46,093 nucleotides of DNA from Nostoc sp. FACHB-973 (lineage in GTDB: Bacteria; Cyanobacteriota; Cyanobacteriia; Cyanobacteriales; Nostocaceae), in assembly GCF_014698115.1 (NCBI RefSeq), contig NZ_JACJSJ010000067.1:1-46093 (forward strand). Reading direction: 5' to 3'. Both the position numbers and the translations under genes were made by a program. The notes beneath the pieces are model-generated. The model was not told the DNA's origin, ran no database searches, and saw nothing but the letters and a program-made list of their open reading frames with translations. Each line of letters starts with the position of its first letter. Position 1 is the first letter of the stretch. Positions 41,769-46,093 of the stretch are shown here, one piece after another.

Positions 41769-44700
41769 ATGACTAATTTCCTCGACTTCGTACTCCCGCT
41801 AACATATAACCAACTGAGTGCCTTTTCTGATTTAGAGAACTTCTGGAATCTATTTGATAGTGTTTTTGGTACACAATACAATCGTACTATCTCTGCAACT
41901 GTGCGATCGCAGTGGCAAGCAGGTGATTTTAGTCAACTTCCCCAAATTGAGATCATTGGTAGTGACATTCTTGGCAATGCTAACGGGGCTTATGCCAGTA
42001 GCACTAATAAGATTTATCTCTCGGATAGCTTTGTGGCAACTGCTACACCAGCAGCAGTTAGCACGGTTTTGTTAGAGGAAATTGGACATTTTGTTGATGC
42101 TCATATCAATCGGACAGATGCTGCTGGAGATGAAGGAGCGATTTTTGCAGCGTTGGTACAGGGTTACAGTCTGGATGCAGAGGCATTACAGGCTTTAAAA
42201 ACAGAGGATGACCACGCGACAATTACGGTAAATGGTCAGCAAATTGAAGTCGAACAGGCGAACTATACTGGCGACGACAATGCTAATAATCTGGTTGGTG
42301 GAACTGATAACGATCTGTTAATTGGCCTTGGTGGTAATGACTCACTCCTTGGTGGCGCCGGAAGTGATGGACTTTATGGCGATGATGGCAATGACTCACT
42401 CCTTGGTGGCACAGGCAATGATAATCAATCTACCTATTTAGGAGAGAGTCGCTACGGTGGACTGTATGGCGGTGCTGGCAATGACACCATAAACGGCGGA
42501 GATGGAGATGATTACCTTGACCCAGGTACAGGAATTGATAGTGTCATCGGCGGTGCAGGTATTGACACCCTGAACATCGACTATACCGGAGAAACCACAG
42601 CCCTAACGATTAACTACCTTAACGATACCTCGGCACTGGTTGGCGATCGCGTGAAAATTCAGGGTGTCGAAAGCATTGATATCGTTGGCAGTACCAGCAG
42701 CGACAGCATTAAAATCTCGGCAACCACTGGCAAAGATAAAGTTTTTGGTGGAACAGGCAATGACCTGATCGAAACGGGTTTAGGCAATGACCTACTCGTT
42801 GGAGAATATGACAATGACTCACTCCTTGGCGGTGCCGGTAGTGATGGACTTTATGGCGATGATGGCAATGACTCACTCCTTGGTGGCACAGGCAATGATA
42901 ATCAATCTACCTATTTAGGAGAGAGTAGCTACGGTGGACTGTATGGCGGTGCTGGCAACGATACCCTTATCGGTGTTAACCCTACCAGTTCTAACCCTGG
43001 ACGAGGCGAACAAGACTATTTAGCAGGAGGAACTCAAGCAGATCGCTTTGTTTTGGGGGATTCCACTTGGATTGGTTACGATGACGGGAATAGTGCAACC
43101 AATGGAAATAGTGACTATGCCCAGATTGCTGACTTTAACGCCAGTGAAGGGGACGTTATTCAACTTCAAGGAACCAGCAGTAACTATCTTCTAGCTATTT
43201 CTGGTGCAGACACTCAAATATTGCTCGACAAACCCGGAACAGAACCTGATGAACTCATTGCCATCATCAAAAATCAAACAGGCTTGAGTAGAACTGCTAC
43301 TTACTTTGTGTATAAGCCATTGCTGGCTAACATTACCCTAGCGTTATCTTCAAACAGCGTCACTGAAGATGGAACCACCAACCTAGTTTACACCTTCACC
43401 AGAACAGGCAACATCACCAATGCCTTAACCGTAAACTATAGCGTTGGCGGTACAGCTACCTTTAACACCGACTACACTCAAAGCGGTGCAGCAAGTTTTA
43501 CTGCAACTACAGGAACTATTACCTTTGCTGCGGGTGCAACTACGGCGACTCTAACCATTAACCCGACAGCAGACACCACGTTTGAAAGTAATGAAACCGT
43601 TGTCCTCACTCTAGCAAGTGGTACTGGTTACACCATCGGCACAACAACATCTGTCACCGGAACCATTACTAATGACGATTCTTCGTCGTCCATCTCCATC
43701 AATCTTAGTAATAACCAGACAATAGTCGAAGGCTATACCAGTCCTCAAAATGCTACTTATACTGTTAGTCTCTCCAACGCCAGCACCCAAACTATTACTG
43801 TCCAATATGCTACTGCTAATGGTACAGCTACAGCAGGGGTAGATTATACCAGCACTACAGGAACCCTGACCTTCAACCCAGGAGATACCAGTAAAGTCAT
43901 TAATATCCCCATTCTCAATGATTCCATTAATGAAGCAGATAAAACCTTTAGCCTAACCCTGACCTCTCCTACCAATGCCAATCTTGGCACAACAGCAAAC
44001 GTCACCACAACTATCACCGATACCCTAAGTGCTTCTGTTACCACCACTTTGCCAACCAACGTCGAAAACCTCACCCTAACCGGAACGGCAGCGATCAACG
44101 GCACTGGTAATGCAGGTAATAATATTCTCAAAGGTAATAGCGCCAATAATATCCTCTCCGGTGGTGCTGGGAATGACATCTATTCTTTTTTAGCCAATAC
44201 TTCTTTAGGAACTGACACAATTACAGAAATCACAACAGGCGGTACTGATACTATTGACTTTAGCAGTACTACAGTTGCTGTAATAATAAATCTAAGTGTA
44301 ACCACCTCGCAAACGGTTAATAGCAATCTCAAACTTATTCTCTCTGCCAATAATGCGATCGAAAATGCAACGGGCGGCACAGGAAATGACCGTCTCACTG
44401 GTAATACACTGAATAACACCCTGATTGGCGGTGATGGAAATGACCAACTCCAAGGGTTAGGGGGAAATGACACTCTTCAGGGAGGTAATGGTAATGATAT
44501 TCTCACTGGTGGAACTGGTGATGACTTTCTCTGGGGAGGACTGGGCGATGATATTCTCACTGGTGGAAGCGGAAAAGATCAATATGTCTTTCAAGGCAAT
44601 GGTGTATTTAGCACAAGTTTAGGTGTTGATTACATTAGCGAGTTTGAAGCAGGACAAGACCAAATTGTGCTGAGTAAAACCAGCTTCAATTCTGTTACTA

Positions 44701-44915
44701 ATATTGTGGGACAGGCTTTAACTGACTTTGCAATTGTCAGTGATGATGAGTTTGTCAACGCTAGTAATGCACGTATTGTCTTTAGCCAAAGTAGTGGCAG
44801 CTTATTCTATAACCAGGATGGCAATCTTTTGGGTACAGCAACAGTATTTGAGTTTGCCCGTTTAGGGAATCCTGATATTACTCTGAGTACTAGCGATTTC
44901 ACTCTGATTGCCTAG
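41769..44915 (+). CDS. Large RTX calcium-binding protein with Calx-beta domains
   Basis: A 1048-aa protein probably secreted by a type I system, since there is no N-terminal signal peptide and the C-terminus has RTX repeats and an aliphatic/acidic end. The N-terminus (1-165) contains SVLLEEIGHFVDAHIN with DEGAIFAALVQG, a form related to metallopeptidase-like domains but with EEIGH in place of HExxH, so it may lack catalysis. RTX nonapeptides (GGxGxDxLx) follow at about 168-400. Two Calx-beta domains lie at about 518-640 (VTEDGTTNLVYTFTRTG) and 640-750 (TIVEGYTSPQNATYTVSL). A second RTX block lies at about 775-945, then the C-terminal module QDQIVLSKTSF. A stretch of about 50 residues is duplicated almost exactly 159 residues apart (42336-42485 and 42813-42962). 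It may be an adhesin, S-layer or exopolysaccharide-associated protein. Confidence 0.88.
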   Translation: MTNFLDFVLPLTYNQLSAFSDLENFWNLFDSVFGTQYNRTISATVRSQWQAGDFSQLPQIEIIGSDILGNANGAYASSTNKIYLSDSFVATATPAAVSTVLLEEIGHFVDAHINRTDAAGDEGAIFAALVQGYSLDAEALQALKTEDDHATITVNGQQIEVEQANYTGDDNANNLVGGTDNDLLIGLGGNDSLLGGAGSDGLYGDDGNDSLLGGTGNDNQSTYLGESRYGGLYGGAGNDTINGGDGDDYLDPGTGIDSVIGGAGIDTLNIDYTGETTALTINYLNDTSALVGDRVKIQGVESIDIVGSTSSDSIKISATTGKDKVFGGTGNDLIETGLGNDLLVGEYDNDSLLGGAGSDGLYGDDGNDSLLGGTGNDNQSTYLGESSYGGLYGGAGNDTLIGVNPTSSNPGRGEQDYLAGGTQADRFVLGDSTWIGYDDGNSATNGNSDYAQIADFNASEGDVIQLQGTSSNYLLAISGADTQILLDKPGTEPDELIAIIKNQTGLSRTATYFVYKPLLANITLALSSNSVTEDGTTNLVYTFTRTGNITNALTVNYSVGGTATFNTDYTQSGAASFTATTGTITFAAGATTATLTINPTADTTFESNETVVLTLASGTGYTIGTTTSVTGTITNDDSSSSISINLSNNQTIVEGYTSPQNATYTVSLSNASTQTITVQYATANGTATAGVDYTSTTGTLTFNPGDTSKVINIPILNDSINEADKTFSLTLTSPTNANLGTTANVTTTITDTLSASVTTTLPTNVENLTLTGTAAINGTGNAGNNILKGNSANNILSGGAGNDIYSFLANTSLGTDTITEITTGGTDTIDFSSTTVAVIINLSVTTSQTVNSNLKLILSANNAIENATGGTGNDRLTGNTLNNTLIGGDGNDQLQGLGGNDTLQGGNGNDILTGGTGDDFLWGGLGDDILTGGSGKDQYVFQGNGVFSTSLGVDYISEFEAGQDQIVLSKTSFNSVTNIVGQALTDFAIVSDDEFVNASNARIVFSQSSGSLFYNQDGNLLGTATVFEFARLGNPDITLSTSDFTLIA

Positions 44916-45275
44916 TACCGCTTCGCTGCAATTCTAAATTCAAAATTCCAGGTGTTTATGATATAAGCATTTGGAATTTTGTTGCAACTAACTGTGCGAT
45001 CGCAGTAAGTGTGTGATTTTAGTCAATTACGTCAAATTATGAGGTATTAAATAGCCCTATTGTCTGTATACTTAATCTAGTTAATTCAGTAGGATCACTA
45101 TACCATCAATTTAGTAGCATCATCGATTTAATAGGACGCGATCGCTTGATAGTTTTCATGGGTTCTGCGAGTAAAGCTGAACCGTGTATTTTGTTGTAAT
45201 CTTTTTCAAAAATCAAACTGGATTACCATATTCAATCTCTAAGAATCCTTGTCCAAATTTCAAAGAACAAAAAAT
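44916..45275. other. Intergenic region between two exoprotein genes
   Basis: This 360-bp stretch has HIP1 octamers near 44997 and 45139 and no reading frame of note. It probably holds the promoter of the PPC-repeat gene. The ATG at 45276 has no strong ribosome-binding site; AAAGAAC lies about 8 nt upstream. Confidence 0.45.
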
Positions 45276-46093
45276 ATGCCAGGAACTACATTTACAACTG
45301 CTCAAAATATTGGTGTTCTCACATCTTTTAACTACAATGATGCGATAGCAAATGCAAATCCAGTTGATTTCTATAAATTTTCCCTAACAGGCACAAATAA
45401 TATTACTTTGCTTTTGAATGGAGTAACGCAAAACTATCTCTATGCCAAAATATATTACGATAGCAATAATAATGGATTGATTGATAATGGAGATGAACTT
45501 TATTCTGATATTGCTGGTTCGGGTCGTAACGGTCAAATTACTACAACATTAGGAGCTGGGAATTACTATATTGGAATTGGGCAAAACTCCAGCAACGTCA
45601 ACTCCAACTATTCCCTACAATTATCAGCCACATCAGCACCTCCTTCCATTTCCTCAAATCCGGGGAACACACTCAGCACTGCTTACAATATTGGCACTCT
45701 GACTGGGACTCAAACTATTAAAGAATTTGTTGGGAATGTAGACCCGATTGATTACTACAAATTTTCCCTGACAGCCACAAATAATATTACTTTGCTGTTG
45801 AGTGGAGTCACTCAATACTATGTGAATGCAGCCATTTATTACGATAGCAACAATAATGGATTGATTGAAAGTGGAGAACAACTTTACTACGATTATGCTC
45901 GAGACGGTCGGACTGCTCAAATTACTACAACATTAGGAGCCGGGAATTACTATGTTGGAATTTCCGCAAATACCAACGTTAACTCCAACTATTCCCTACA
46001 ATTATCAGCCACATCAGCACCTCCTTCCATTTCCTCAAATCCGGGGAACACACTCAGCACTGCTTACAATATTGGCACTCTGACTGGGACTCA
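45276..46093 (+). CDS. PPC-repeat exoprotein, 3' end outside window
   Basis: The frame is open from the ATG to the window edge (272 complete codons). It is built of tandem units of about 127 residues that resemble bacterial pre-peptidase C-terminal (PPC) domains: NPVDFYKFSLTGTNNITLLL, then a calcium-loop-like YYDSNNNGLIDNGDEL, then TTTLGAGNYYIGI and NSNYSLQLSA. The acidic loop DSNNNGLIDxGDE fits an EF-hand-like Ca2+ site. Units are joined by a linker (SAPPSISSNPGN) whose DNA is identical for 113 bp between copies. There is no N-terminal signal peptide, so type I or another leaderless export is likely, as for the neighbouring RTX gene. A C-terminal RTX or enzymatic domain may lie beyond the window. 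Confidence 0.85.
   Translation, partial: MPGTTFTTAQNIGVLTSFNYNDAIANANPVDFYKFSLTGTNNITLLLNGVTQNYLYAKIYYDSNNNGLIDNGDELYSDIAGSGRNGQITTTLGAGNYYIGIGQNSSNVNSNYSLQLSATSAPPSISSNPGNTLSTAYNIGTLTGTQTIKEFVGNVDPIDYYKFSLTATNNITLLLSGVTQYYVNAAIYYDSNNNGLIESGEQLYYDYARDGRTAQITTTLGAGNYYVGISANTNVNSNYSLQLSATSAPPSISSNPGNTLSTAYNIGTLTGT
45600..46093 (+). repeat. 381-bp coding tandem repeat with 113-bp identical block
   Basis: Positions 45600-45712 are identical to 45981-46093, an offset of 381 bp (127 codons). The rest of the unit is similar but diverged. The identical block reaches the window edge, so it may continue and there may be more copies. Confidence 0.9.

Overview
The window looks like chromosomal DNA of a filamentous, probably heterocyst-forming cyanobacterium (Nostoc/Anabaena/Calothrix type). 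The evidence is the many HIP1 octamers (GCGATCGC), dozens of short G-rich or C-rich tandem repeats (STRR type) between genes, dispersed hairpins of the GTAGGGGCAC and GTAGAGACGCGAT types, and gene families typical of this group (DUF1995, DUF2808, TMEM14, J-domain/pentapeptide fusion, RTX/Calx-beta proteins). No tRNA, rRNA, CRISPR array or transposase gene was seen.

Layout. 0.7-7.7 kb: four co-directional genes that read as a fatty-acid oxygenation (oxylipin) cluster: a cyclooxygenase/alpha-dioxygenase-like haem dioxygenase, a small catalase-related haem protein, a GMC flavin oxidoreductase and a patatin lipase. A plausible order is lipase, dioxygenase, hydroperoxide-cleaving haem enzyme, then oxidation of alcohol or aldehyde fragments. 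8.2-9.8 kb: a CPA1-type Na+/H+ antiporter. 10.1-14.9 kb (minus strand): DUF1995 protein, a VapB-like antitoxin with a truncated VapC remnant, a 58-aa membrane protein, and a tight block of cysteine desulfurase, SPPY-class DNA methyltransferase and NotI-like restriction endonuclease. 15.1-21.9 kb: a phospholipase D-like lipoprotein with an EF-hand-like insertion, a histidine kinase and an OmpR-type regulator separated by a divergent DUF2808 gene, a J-domain/pentapeptide protein and a zinc-ribbon membrane protein.

22.7-24.1 kb: DAHP synthase (aroF), preceded by a structured leader that contains a 21-codon peptide in which 10 residues are Phe/Tyr/Trp, a strong intrinsic terminator, and an alternative pairing that would disrupt that terminator. 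This is the layout of translation-coupled attenuation and is the most striking regulatory element here. 24.7-29.4 kb: an RND efflux pair (adaptor and pump), both with coding sequence apparently invaded by intergenic-type repeats. 29.4-31.5 kb: a 63-bp minisatellite, two small DNA-binding-like genes and a Uma2 nuclease-fold protein. 31.7-35.6 kb: a fatty-acid-hydroxylase/SDR fusion, an AlkA-type glycosylase, an EamA transporter, two MITE-like elements side by side and a TMEM14 protein.

35.7-40.2 kb: three co-directional genes, a DUF815 AAA ATPase, a membrane coiled-coil protein with a TerB-C-like C-terminus, and a DUF2791 (BrxD-like) ATPase; this is a candidate stress or defence module. 40.2-41.4 kb: an N-acylglucosamine 2-epimerase gene broken by an internal deletion and frameshift. 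41.8-46.1 kb: a large RTX/Calx-beta secreted protein and the start of a PPC-repeat protein that runs off the window. All functions are inferred by reading the sequence; no database search was run.
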